Assembly: GCF_029873635.1 (NCBI RefSeq)
Contig: NC_080428.1
Span: 61,429,957-61,493,956 of the forward strand
DNA: 64,000 nt
DNA from: Malania oleifera
Lineage: Eukaryota > Streptophyta > Magnoliopsida > Santalales > Ximeniaceae
Reading direction: 5' to 3'
Positions 12,601 through 23,116 of this stretch are shown in pieces. The notes beneath the pieces were generated by a model. The model saw only the letters and a list, made by a program, of their open reading frames with translations. It searched no databases and was not told the DNA's origin. The number at the start of each line of letters is the position of its first letter. Position 1 is the stretch's first letter. Made by a program: the position numbers and the translations under genes.

Positions 12601-13431
12601 CAGAGGCACTCGCTTCGTCCTCTTCACATCATATTTCCCTAAAGAAGCACTACTCATCATCTCCCTCACATTACTCTTACCTCTGAATCCCACTTCCTCA
12701 TCCGGAGAGTCTTCCCCACTTGAACAAAACCTTGCCCACTTTGCATTTCTGCCACTTTCACCCTTCCCTACAAATGGCTTCACGAAGTCATCATCTGAAT
12801 CAAAATCCGAGTCATCTTCACTGGATAAACTATCATTTCTCCGAAACCTTCTCCGAGCTTGAACCGAATAATTCCTTGGTTTCACCGGATTACTTGAATT
12901 TAGCACCGAATTTACAGCCCCGCTACTATTATTAGTTAAATTATTTCGACGGTCTAATATCATTTTCCTCAAATCAATCGGTGATTCGGCTGTTCTGTTA
13001 GTACCTTTTGGTCCATTCCTCGACGGCGGCTGAGGAGGTGGAGCTTTAAGAGGGCCATCATCTTCATTCCACAAGTCTTCAGCTCCGGGCTTCATAAACC
13101 GATCAGCGAGGGCTTTGATGTGGTCTTTGGCGCTCATCGGACCGTAATCCGACATACTATCGTTAGAATCCGGTGAATTTTGGTTTTCGGATTGTCCGGC
13201 GAGCTTGGCCCGGATTTGGGAGCGTATGCGGGCTTGGTAGAGCTGCTTCTCTTGCTCTAGAAGCCTTCGTTCTTTCTCTTTGGCCTTCTTCTCGTGGAGG
13301 CGCTTCCATTGCCATTTGTTGATTCCGCCAGGGAAAGTCCGAGGGCCACCTCCCATAGACCGGGTAAAGGAGAGCGAGAAGAGAAGCTTCGAGACTCTGG
13401 AACGTTCTCGTATGAGACCGGTTGAGTACAT
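682..13431 (-). CDS. DEAD-box ATP-dependent RNA helicase, RH48/RH33-like, ten coding exons
   Basis: An ATP-driven RNA unwinding enzyme. Exons read on the minus strand, all with GT-AG borders: 13431-12473, 12256-12150, 3441-3386, 3309-3085, 2906-2700, 2591-2505, 2238-2143, 2065-1850, 1502-1320 and 912-682. They join in phase to 788 residues, close to the roughly 800 known for RH48. Visible motifs: Q-motif region near 320-355, Walker A AKTGTGKS at 363-370, PTREL at 403-407, TPGR at 454-457, DEAD at 481-484, SAT at 512-514, VIVFSTT at 580-586, ARG at 638-640 and HRLGRTGR at 663-670. The first exon codes for a family-typical MGGGPRTFPGG stretch, a charged coiled-coil-like segment and a Ser/Asp-rich region. 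The first 25 residues are Arg/Ser-rich with few acidic residues, so an organelle transit peptide is possible (inference). No break was seen. The start is the first in-frame ATG; an internal Met before GGGPRTF is an alternative. The assignment to RH48/RH33 rests on remembered similarity. Confidence 0.93.
2638..2661. repeat. poly-G tract in a 108-bp helicase intron
   Basis: A run of 18 G (2644-2661) follows TTTTTTTGGGGGT. It lies in the small intron between the exons at 2906-2700 and 2591-2505. In the transcript it is a poly-C tract. The exact length of such a run is likely to vary or to be misread. Confidence 0.8.
5200..5811 (+). repeat. Copia-1 5' LTR
   Basis: A 612-bp LTR starting TGTTGTATTTG and ending in CA. 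It contains six variants of the palindrome ACTCGTCGACGAGT between about 5286 and 5476. Its start matches 9881 and its end matches 10431. Confidence 0.92.
5835..9850 (+). pseudogene. Copia-1 gag-pol remnant
   Basis: Gag begins near 5835 with a typical KFDGTGNFSLWQRRVKD stretch. A CCHC-type zinc knuckle lies near 6530-6575, the aspartic protease region near 6700-6900, the GAG-pre-integrase and integrase core at about 7080-7990, reverse transcriptase at about 8210-9060 and RNase H at about 9290-9840. Similarity is to plant TNT1-94-like polyproteins. It is broken and not expected to give a working protein. Confidence 0.9.
9881..10431 (+). repeat. Copia-1 3' LTR
   Basis: A 551-bp copy of the LTR at 5200-5811, preceded by a purine-rich stretch (AAGGTGGAAA). 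It has four rather than six of the CGTCGACGA palindromes, which accounts for much of the length difference. Confidence 0.9.
10434..11195 (+). mobile_element. 5'-truncated plant L1-type LINE, 3' end only
   Basis: Translation of 10450-10670 gives LDPFKEFFGKSFFTYLT followed by IWKANAPSKIKTFIW, the signature of the zf-RVT region at the C-terminus of plant L1-type reverse transcriptases. In another frame 10650-10725 gives CVLCMRSEETCAHLFLHC, the Cys/His cluster. Near 10860-11050 come ERNARIF and DLQRDWLARLHRVW, the usual last part of ORF2. Frame changes and stops make it a pseudogene. An untranslated tail ends in an (AAT)n run near 11180-11195, typical of a LINE 3' end. It starts directly at the end of the Copia-1 LTR, and no LINE sequence is seen on the other side of Copia-1. 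Confidence 0.82.
11382..11406. repeat. GAA microsatellite
   Basis: About eight GAA units in the helicase intron. A second similar run is at 11598-11622, and a GGA run at about 11819-11840. The short open frames across these runs are low-complexity artefacts. Confidence 0.85.
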
Positions 13432-13525
13432 GCTTGTGGTCGTGGAAGACAGGAAATATCAGACTTCACTTCAGAGTAGAGATGGCTGTCCTGTGATACA
13501 TTCGTGAACGAGAAAGGGACGGTTT

Positions 13526-13534
13526 TTAGGGTTT
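13526..13534 (-). promoter_or_regulatory. telo-box (AAACCCTAA) upstream of the helicase
   Basis: On the gene strand AAACCCTAA lies about 95 bp upstream of the start codon. Telo-boxes are known to be enriched near transcription starts of plant translation and ribosome-biogenesis genes. A CCAAT pentamer lies on the plus strand near 13608. A role in this gene is inferred from position only. Confidence 0.5.
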
Positions 13535-13729
13535 AGGACTTCACTAGGGCTTAAGGAGGGAACAAAGGGGAAAATACAAACCGGCGCGAACCGTACCGGT
13601 GCCTCCCACCAATAGAAATTTGCCATGTAGTTTTGGATCCTCCTCTTTTTCTAATTAGAAAAATCACAAATTTTTTCCCTAATTTTTTCTATATCATTTC
13701 TGTCAAATCCCTTTTTTTTTTTTTTTTGT

Positions 13730-13732
<3 letters not shown>

Positions 13733-13806
<74 letters not shown>

Positions 13807-13808
13807 CA
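13733..13808. repeat. compound (CT)n(TA)n microsatellite
   Basis: About 26 CT units run directly into about 11 TA units, after a poly-T run. It lies about 300 bp upstream of the helicase start codon, so it is in or near the promoter region of that gene. Its length is likely polymorphic. Confidence 0.9.
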
Positions 13809-13869
13809 TTTTTATGCAAAATTGAGCTCAACATTATTTTTCCCTAGTGTTTTTTTTATGATTTTTCTG

Positions 13870-14280
13870 TAAAAATTTTTATAAGATTCTTTTTCATATT
13901 TTATATTAACTTTATTTTTGTAACAGTAAAAATTGTATTTTATTGAATGTGGGTTCAAAATATTTTACTCTAACACTTGGATCATAAATAATGGGTGGGA
14001 AGATTTTTCATATGTGAATAAATTTCATAAACACGAGTAATAATGCGTATCAATTGTTGGAAAAATTTTTAGAAACATGAAGATTATTCGTAACAATGAG
14101 TTGAAGTCAAAGTGTTCCATGTTTATTTGAAAAAATTAGTTAAATACAATACATCATAATAAATTTGTTAATGGTATTTACTTTAATTCTTAAGATTTTA
14201 GAAACTATAACAATCATAAGTACTAATGAACTATTGTATTGATTTTGCATTTTCACCTTCCACCATGCATTTTTTTGTTT
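13870..14280. other. AT-rich spacer
   Basis: An AT-rich stretch with no gene, RNA or element recognised. Confidence 0.5.
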
Positions 14281-14282
14281 TT

Positions 14283-14662
14283 TTTGTTACATAGGAACTT
14301 CAACCACCAACAAGCCTTTTGGACCTCCTAGTGCAGTACCAAACCTACAGATTAGCGTCCTCCCCCTAGATCTCGCTGATCAGGTAAAGTTCAAAATGCG
14401 GACACGTCTTCTGTGCATCAGTTGGACGTTCGGCCAACCTAACCCCAAGGACACATCTTCATTGTCATTCACGGTCTCTACTAGCTCACAGAGCGAACTT
14501 TCACCATTCACGGTCCCTGTTGGCTCATAGAATAAATTCTCACCATCCACAGGTACCGCTGGCTCCGTGAGTGTATCTATTTGAAATTGAACCTCCGATA
14601 CTTCTTCTTACGTGCTAATGTCTTTCCACCGTGTCATGCCCGTGGGGGTTTCATCATGCATT
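14283..14662. repeat. unclassified GC-richer repeat with short tandem units
   Basis: Distinctly less AT-rich than its surroundings. Three imperfect units of about 55 bp around 14468-14565 each hold a CATTCACGGT-like core followed by a GGCTC-like core. On the minus strand the same stretch reads as a short repeat-containing peptide (EPAVPVDGE, EPTGTVNGE, ELVETVNDN) in an open stretch without a start codon. It is not recognised. It could be a piece of a transposon or of a captured exon. Confidence 0.4.
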
Positions 14663-15114
14663 TTTTAAGGTATGTTTAGCGGTGTAGAACAGCTTTCATT
14701 TTCTATTTTTTATTTTCCAATAAATTATAAGATACCGACATATTTTTTAGTTTTTTAAATATTAGTGATAAAAAGGTAGAGTTTAAAGGGTTTGTTAGTT
14801 GTAGATAAAATAATATTTATTTTTATTTATATTTTCAGATAATTATAAAAAAAAATTTGTTTTTATTTTTATATTTCCCATTTACTGCAATCCTCACAAA
14901 AATTTGAATCCTATCTACCTATGACACCTCTGTGGAGAGACTTTAATATGCACTTTCAAAATCAAAATGTCAAATTGATTCACTCTTTCAAATCAATGCT
15001 CTGTTTTGAACTTTTGAGCTGGCTAGTTTTTTTCTTTTTAAATTTTTTATATAAAATTATTTAATAAAAATTTGGTGAGAACTTTATTTCTCACTATAAT
15101 GCGAAATAAACAAA

Positions 15115-15310
15115 AGACGTTAGATCATTCAACATCTTTTAAACAATGAGGGTTGCCTATTGGTTGACGCATCGCAACCAAAACTCGTTAAATGGTTTAG
15201 CATTTTTTAATCAAAAGACACTGGACCATCTAGTGAATTTTACCTAGGAGAGCTAGGTGCCATTTGATGCACAATCAAAAAAAAACATTGGATCATCCAG
15301 CAAGTTTTGT
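15115..15310. repeat. three degenerate copies of a ~25-bp motif
   Basis: The phrases AGACGTTAGATCATTCAAC, AGACACTGGACCATCTAG and ACATTGGATCATCCAGCAAG recur about 90 bp apart, each near CAAAA. They may be remains of an unknown element. A TATATAAAG box lies near 15500 with no gene seen after it. Confidence 0.35.
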
Positions 15311-15582
15311 TATGATTTTTGAATTCTTCCTCCTCTATTTTTCTCGCGAAATTGCAGAGCAGCACGTCGAAGAGAGCAAAGAGGAAAGAACGACTAGCCG
15401 ATCGGACAATTGGACGTTGCAACAAGTGACCATTGCAATTGATTGAAGAGGGGACCGTTGTGAGATATGGGAAAAACTGAACGTTGGGAAGGAAGGTATT
15501 ATATAAAGGGGAGATGAGGTATGTTTCCTTTTGCTTAAACTTTGATATTATTTCGTTAAGATTCGTTATTTTGATTCAAAAA

Positions 15583-18485
15583 TTGTGTTAGTTTGTGGTA
15601 TAAACTATTATTTGATATATTCAATTTGGTTGTTGTAATAACTCGGAAAAAAAATTAAAAAAAATTAATTAATTAAATTTATTAATAAATTAATTAGTTA
15701 AATATTATTAAATTAATGTATTAAATAAACAACTAAAAAATAGTATGAAAAAAAAATTAAGACGAATTATTAATTAAATATTATTAAATGAATGAATTAA
15801 ATAAACAAATAAAAGGAATAGTGTGGAAAAGAAAAAAAATTGAAATAAAGATATATAAATATATATATATATATATAATATTAAAATAAGATATATTAAA
15901 TGTAATAGGATGGATTAAATTTCAATTTGAAATCCAATCCATTTTCTTCTGACTCTGTGTGTCGTCCAGCTCTTCTCTGTCTCCTTCCTTTTCGTTCGTC
16001 CATTCCTCCGTCTTCCTTCTCTCTCTCATCAATTTCATCAACCTAACGAGTGTCGATCGAAAAACGAAAGGTGTCATTGGATTCCTAACTCCGCCATCGA
16101 CATTTTTATTGGAGCGGATTTATCGTGGAAGCGGCGTAAAAACCATTCCTGGGGTAAGGTAATTTTCCCCTAATTTCTCAATTTCTTGTTAAATCTGTTG
16201 TTAAATCGACGATCAGGCACTACCATGGGGTCCTAGTCGTGATCCTTGTTATTTCAGCGCAAGTAATTTTTCAATTGGGATTTTCTAAACCTTACTCCAA
16301 AGTAAGAGTATGATTTAGGAAATTTGGTAATTTGGCTATATTTAAGGGTATAATTATTTATTGGTATTTAAGGGCTTAGGAAATATTAAAATAGTATTTT
16401 ATTTAGGATTAATTTAATGAAATTAGGATTTTTGATTCAGGGTCCGGGTGAGCGCCGCAGGTATTTTTCGATGTCCCTATTGGTGTAGTTCAAGAAATCA
16501 AGTAAAGAAAAATTATATATTAAATCAGATTTTATGAAATTAAAGTTAATAATTTATGTTATATTATATGTATGTTTTGGCGTGAATTATTAAAATGTCA
16601 ATCATGTAAAACTATGATTTCTGAACCTAGGACCACTTATTTAGTTATGTATTTATGGAAATGAACTGAATGAAAGTGAAAAATGATTTTTGAGGAATTA
16701 TGTAAGAAAAGAATTGTATTTTCAGTAATTAAATGCTAAATGTGGGTTGACCTATTTTACAGAAATATGTATGAATTTTACTGTTAAATTTTGTGGCATG
16801 AGATTCTGTGCAAATATATGTTAAATGTATGAGATATAGGTTAAGTAAGTAAGACATTATGAATAAAATGTGATATGGACAATGTTGTTTGTGTATGTTA
16901 AATGCAACCATGTAAATGTAAGACAACTAAAAGACAGCCATGTTAGCAAATCTAGTTCATTTCTATGTGGACTAACTGATAACAGCTAAAAAGAGTTGTG
17001 TTAGCAAATTCTAGCGCATTTTTATGTGAACTAACTAATGATGGCTAAAGACCAGTTGTAGTACAAATGAATGAAATGAAAACATTATGCAATGAAATGA
17101 CAATGGAATGACCATGGAATGAAATGACAAATGTGAACAATGTAAATGGGAAAGAGTCACTTAAAGTAAACTAAAATGCAATGCTTAAGCTATGAACATG
17201 AACATATGTGTATGATTGAATAATGACAGAAAGGAATAAAGTATTATGATATTAAAAGTCCCTATGTACGTAGAACATGATCTGATTGGGCGGGGCGTAC
17301 TCTTCGCTTGAGGGCTTGCTGAGAAAGGCGAGTGCACTAATAGCTTCAGATGTGACAATAGCCACATAACGTACTAGGGCAGAGGGAACCTACTTGTATG
17401 GGCGGGTAGATTTCCCTATCCTTAGGGCCTTTTTTGGTAAGCTATTGTTGAACGGTGTGAGTATGAGATCAATCTAACACTTAAGGGCTTACTGAATAAG
17501 GTGAGTGCCCTAGTATGCTTTAGTAGTGAACTTAGGGTTGCCTAAATATCATAGCAGAGGGGTACTACTTGTATGGGCGGGTAATCACCCCTATCCTTAG
17601 GTAATCTCGTGGGTTAAATCTCTGCATGTGATTGATTAGGTTCAGAAAATGATTTCAGTGTTATGTTAAAGATTTGAAAAATGTTATTAAAATGATATTT
17701 ATATACCTTAAATTAGCCACACACTGTTTTAATATATTTTTTCTTCCCTTACTGAGATGTGTCTCACCCGAATATGATTATTTTTTTTTCAAGACATCCT
17801 TGAGGTCGGGCTTAAATAGCTCGAGGGTTTTTAAACTTTTTGAGAAGTATTAAAAGAAAGGGTATATACTAATAATACTTTAGGGAATGTAAATATTTAT
17901 GTTTTATGTCTTTATGTTTTAAGGCTGTTGAGTAAGGAAGGATTGTGAAAATACTGAAATATTTTGGAAGTTATGTAGATTTACGAAAATGCAGGTGATG
18001 GATGATTTATTAAGAATTATAGTTAGAATTAGTAAACTCTGGTATTATGTTATATGGAGATTATGTTTATATTTTTCGCTGTGTATATTATGAATTATGA
18101 ATTATCAGGATTTTATTACGTATAACGCGCTGAACCCGGGTTTGAGGGTTTGGGGCGTTACAATTGTATTAAACCAAATTTTGTTATTGGAAACATCATT
18201 TGGAAACCTTTAATTTGAGGTTAAGGTTTATTATATTCTCTTATTTAATTTATTTGAATTTGTTCTTATAAACTAGTATTTGAAACCATCTCTGAATTTA
18301 TTTGAAATTGTGTTAGTTTGTGGTATAAACTAGTATTTGATACATTCAATTTGGTTGTATTAAACCAAATTTTGTGATTGGAAACATCATTTGGAAACCT
18401 CTAATTTGAGGTTAAGGTTTATTCTATTATCCTATTTAATTTATTTAATTAAACCAAAATTTGTGATTGGAAACATCATTTAGAA
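15583..18485. repeat. tandem repeat of about 140-200 bp, first unit split by solo LTR D
   Basis: The phrase AATTGTGTTAGTTTGTGGTA followed by a TTCAATTTGGTTGTATTAAA stretch occurs at 15583-15633 plus 18163 onward, and again at 18303-18440. A third, partial unit is at 18445-18485. The uninterrupted second unit shows the empty target site of the solo LTR in the first unit. Confidence 0.75.
15634..18162 (+). mobile_element. solo LTR D, Gypsy (Tekay-like) family (fossil)
   Basis: This 2529-bp block starts TGTAATAACTCGG and ends GGGGCGTTACA. It is flanked by GTTGT and ATTGT, a five-base target duplication with one mismatch. The empty site can be read at 18340-18360. No coding region is present, as expected of a solo LTR left by LTR-LTR recombination. 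It has two copies of the GAGGGCTT/GGGCGGGTA block (about 17300-17440 and 17485-17610) and a GAGATGTGTCTCACCC block near 17755, both shared with the LTRs of Gypsy-A and Gypsy-C. Confidence 0.85.
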
Positions 18486-18489
18486 ACAT

Positions 18490-19079
18490 CGTTGATAAAT
18501 CACTAGCTCTTATTTCTTATTTTGTTGTTGACGTTAGGCACATCAAAACCTTAATTTAATCTAGGATTTTCGTCAATTATTTTTTACATGAAATTTGGTT
18601 GATGCTTAATGAGAGTTTATATTTTCTTCTGGTTGGATGTGGCAAATTTACTCGGGCTTTAGTAATAAAATTTCATTTTTTTAATGCCTTGATTGGATTA
18701 ACAAGAAGAGGAGTAAGGCTTAGGGAATTAGTAACCGGTGGAAGCAAAAAGACGTTGAACCCGTAACCCAAGTATTTGGTAAATTATTTTAATTAATCCA
18801 TTTAGTTTTGGCTGTCTTATTAGATTTAAATTTTTAGAAAATTGATAAAATTTCAGTCTCATTTTGATAGTTTACTCAAGCATTTTGCACTTTGTTTACT
18901 GTTTTCAAAAATCATAAAAAAACCAAAAAGACTTTCAAACCACATTTTACAGCAACAAGATTTCACTAAACTTTCATAAATACTTTGATACTCAGTGGTC
19001 GCTGGGGAATATGATCCTGGACTCACCCTTGATACAACTTGACATCTCTGCACTTAGAAGAAAAACTCAGAACGAGTCA
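18490..19079 (+). repeat. Athila 5' LTR, partial
   Basis: About 590 bp match the last part of the 3' LTR (44045-44211 plus 52822-53230), including the end AACGAGTCA. The 3' LTR is about 1.9 kb, so only its last third is represented here. By eye, identity is a little above 90 percent. Confidence 0.8.
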
Positions 19080-19258
19080 AATTTTTGGCGCCATTGCTAG
19101 GGACCAATTGGTGTCATCAGAGTATTTTTTTTTTTTTTTTATTTCAGAGAGGGTGTTTGTAAAGTTGTGAACGTCTTCACAGCCTGGGTGATATCTACTT
19201 CCTCTCCTTTGACATGTTTGCTTTTATTTTTATTTTATTTCGTTTATACTGAGTTTGT

Positions 19259-20530
19259 ATGTCTGGTTGGGTTAGAGATAACACATTTAGACTAGTTAGG
19301 ATAGACTCATCCATCTCATCATCGAATGCAGCTGTTTCACTTGAATCACTTGAATCGTCATTTGACCCTTATAGCGTCATGGCTGAGAATGAATATCATG
19401 ATAGGGAGAACCCTAATAGGACTCTCAGAGAATACTTGCAGCCTGTTAGGACCAGCACCCCATCCTGCATTATTCTACCTTTAAATGCAAATGCTTTTAA
19501 TTTTAAGCCTGAGATGATTCCATTGTTACCTCATTTTCATGGCACTGAATCTGAAAACCCATATTTGCATATCAAAGAGTTTGAAGAAGTGTGTTCCACA
19601 TTCATGGATAAAACACGCACTGAAGAGGTAATAAGACTGAAATTGTTTTCATTTTCTTTAAAAGACAAGGCAAAAACCTGGTTGAATTCCTTAAGACCAA
19701 GATCCATTGGGACTTGGCAAGAAATGCAAAATGAGTTTTTAAAGAAATTTTTTCCCATGCAAAGAACTAATGATTTGAAAAGACAAAACATAATTTTTTG
19801 CCAAAAGGATGTGGAAACATTTTATTAGTGTTGGGAACATTTCAAAGACCTCTTAAATGTATGTCCTCACCATGGGTATGAGAATTGGAGGGTCATCAGT
19901 TTTTTTTATGAGGGGCTGCAACCAAAGATGAAGCAATTTGTAGAAACAATGTGCAATGGTGAGTTTTTCAATAAAGGGCCCAAAGAAGCTTTTGACTATT
20001 TTGATTATTTGGCTGAAAACGCCCAATCTTGGGTGTCTCTGATGTGTATGATAGATCTGAAAAACAAAAATGTATTAGTGGGGGTGGTAAGTATCAATTG
20101 AAAGAAGTTTATGATTTTAATGCTAGACTTGCACTGATTTCTAAGAGGTTAGATTCCATTGAACTTAAGAAGGTAAATAAAATGCACATTTTACCATCAT
20201 CTTCTGAAAAATGCAGCATATGTGAGGATCCAGGGCATGTGACTGATGCATGTCCAACTATTCCTGCTTTTAAGGAAGTTTGCTTGATCAATTTAACCCA
20301 ATGCATATGGTTTCTAAGAATTCTTCTAGACCTTATTCTAATGCTTATAATGCAGGTTGGAGAAATCATCCAAATCTTAGCTGGAAAAATGACCAAGTGG
20401 GGCCATCTACGCAGGGACCAAGTCAATATACTCCCTATGCAGTAGCTGGCCAAGGGTTGGGACCACCCCACTTTCCAAATCAGTCGCCCCCAATGCAAAG
20501 AAGAGGAGTGGAAGACTCCATACAATAGCT
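19259..20530 (+). pseudogene. Athila gag remnant
   Basis: Contains the Athila gag hallmark NRTLREYLQPVRTSTPSCI, then a retrotransposon-gag domain (WLNSLRPRSIGTWQEMQNEF) and a zinc-knuckle-like CSICEDPGHVTDAC near 20215-20260. Broken. Confidence 0.88.
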
Positions 20531-20574
20531 AACTGTTAGCTTGCAACAGTTTATGCAAAGTTAGAGCACGATCA

Positions 20575-21920
20575 ATGACCAGAAACTCCCAGGCCATTAA
20601 TGACATCAGAGGGACTCTCACTAGAGTAACCACCACTTTGAGTAACCAGGAGAAAGGAAAATTTCCAACTCAATCCCAACCCAATCCACAAGGGCATAAT
20701 CAATCATCTCAGAATACTGGTGAAGGAAGCAATGTGAAATTAGTGAAAGCTTTTACAACTTTGAGGAATGGTAAGGTTTTGGGTGACTCTGCCCATAGTG
20801 TAGGAAGTTCAGGTAAAAATGCTAACCCTTTTCTTGATAGTGGTGAGTCAAGCACTTTAAATTTAAATAATGATGCACGTCCCATACCTGCACCGTTTCC
20901 ACAACGTTTGCTTTCTTTGCATAAGGATAAACAACATGCTGAAATTTTGGAAATTTTTAAGCAAGTTAGGATTAACATTCCACTTCTTGATGCTATAAAA
21001 CAAATTCCTGCTTATGCTAAATTTCTAAAGGATTTATGCACTGTGAAACGCAAACTGAATGTGCAGAAAAAGGTTTTCCTCACTGAGCAAGTTAATGTCA
21101 TTATTCAAAATCACACACCACCTAAGTACAAGGATCCTAGGACACCTACTATTTCATGTGTCAATGGAAATTCTAAGATTGAACAAGCCTTGCTAGACTT
21201 AGGTGCGGGGGTTAATTTGCTACCTTATAGTGTGTATGAACAATTGGGATTAGGGGAATTGAAAACCACATCCATTATTTTGCAGCTTGTTGATAGATCG
21301 ATAAAAATTCCTAAGGGTATTATTGAGGACGTCTTGGTCCAAGTGGATAAATTTTATTACCCTGTGGATTTTGTGGTCTTGGATATGAAAGTGTCATCCC
21401 ACGCAAATTCTTCACCATCTGAGATTTTGGGAAGACCATTTTTAGCAACTTCTAATGCCATAATGAATTGTAGGAGTGGTGTCTTAAAATTGAATTTTGG
21501 AAATATGACTTTAGAACTGAATATCTTCATTTTGTACAGGAAACCTCAAGAACATAAAGACACTTAAGAAGTCAATTCATTGGAATCCCTAATTACAGAC
21601 ACTCCTTGGTTAAATTATGAATGTGATGAGCAATGGGAGGATTTAGAAGACTCCCTTGATTTAACTGAGTTCACTGATCATTTTTCTTCTCTTTGTACTG
21701 CAGGTGATTCAACTGAGATGCAATGGAAGCTCAAATTTGAACCGCTACCAGCAATACAAACCCCAGCACAACCATCCAATAAGAAGACACCAGTGCTAAA
21801 ATTGAAGTCACTGCCGCCGAAGCTGAAATACGCCTACCTTAGACCAAAAAACTCATTTCTAGTGGTGATTTCTGCATTGTTGACCCCTGACCAAGAAAGT
21901 AAGTTGTTGAGAATTTGACA
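20575..21920 (+). pseudogene. Athila protease region and gag-pol linker
   Basis: A Gln/Ser-rich linker is followed by an aspartic-protease-like fold near 21150-21480 (IEQALLDLGAGVNLLPYSVY and EILGRPFLATSNAIMNCRSG). This arrangement is normal for Athila. Part of a broken element. Confidence 0.82.
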
Positions 21921-21999
21921 CAACACAAACCAACCATTGGCTGGTCCGTTGCTGACATCAAAGGTATAAAGTCCTCTCATTTATACACATAGGATATAT

Positions 22000-23116
22000 T
22001 TGGAAGAAGATTCAAAACCCTCTAAAGATATGCAAAGGAGACTAAGCCCCATAATGAAGGAGGTAGTAAAAAAGGAAGTCTTGAAATTATTAGACATAGA
22101 CATCATATATCCAAATGCTGACAGTAAATGGGTTAGTCCAATACAAGTTGTTCCAAAAAAATCTAGTATAATTGTTGTAGAAAATGATAAGGGAGAATTG
22201 GTGCCTACTAGAGAGACCACAGGCTGGAGGATATGTGTAGATTATAGGAAATTGAATGTTGTCTCTAGGAAGGATCATTTTCCTTTGCCTTTCCTTGACC
22301 AGGTTTTAGAAAAAGTGGCAAGGCATGAATATTACTATTTTTTAGATGGATTCTCCGGTTATTATCAAATAGAAATAGCTCCAGAGGACCAAGAGAAGAC
22401 TACCTTTATTTGTCCCTTTGGAACTTTTGCCTTCAGGAGAATGTCATTTAGGCTATGCAATGCCTCGACTACTTTTCAAAGATGCATGTTAAGTATTTTT
22501 AGCAACTTGATTAAGGACAATGTAGAGGTATTCATGGATAACTTTTCAGTTTTTGGAAAAACATTTGATGCATGTTTGTCTAATTTGCAGGTTGTTTTGA
22601 AAATATGTGAAGAAAAGAAATTGTTGTTAAATTGGGGAAAATGTCACTTCATGGTCCAACAAGGAATAGTTTTGGGGCACATTGTATCTTCTCGAGGCAT
22701 GGAGGTGGATAAAACTAAAATAGACTTGATTTCAAATTTTCCTGCACCTAAAAATGTGAAAGATGTTAGATCATTTTTAGGGCATGCTGGTTTTTATAGA
22801 AGATTCATAAGGAATTTTAGCTTTATCTCTAAACCTTTTTGCAAATTTTGATGCATGATGTTAAATTTGAATGGATCCAAGAGTGTCAAAATGGTTTTGA
22901 TGAATTGAAAACATGTCTCACCACTACACCTATCATTCGATCTCCTGACGGATCACTTCCTTTTGAATTAATGTGTGATGCAAGTGATTTTGATGTGGGG
23001 CCTGTTCTTGGACAACGAAGAGATAAACTACCATATGTCATATACTATGCTAGTAAGCCTTTAAATGCTGCATAGAAGAACTATTCCACCACAGAAAAAG
23101 AACTACTAGCTATAGT
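22000..23116 (+). pseudogene. Athila reverse transcriptase and start of RNase H
   Basis: Shows GWRICVDYRKLNVVSRKDHF, FLDGFSGYYQIEIAPEDQEK and LSNLQVVLKICEEKKLLLNW, typical of Athila reverse transcriptase, followed by RNase H beginning near 22930. RNase H is cut by the B1 insertion and resumes at 37850. Confidence 0.88.

Noticed and set aside
12545-12935. Plus-strand open frames over the first helicase exon
   Set aside because: Antisense shadows of the Ser/Asp-rich region; no domain seen.
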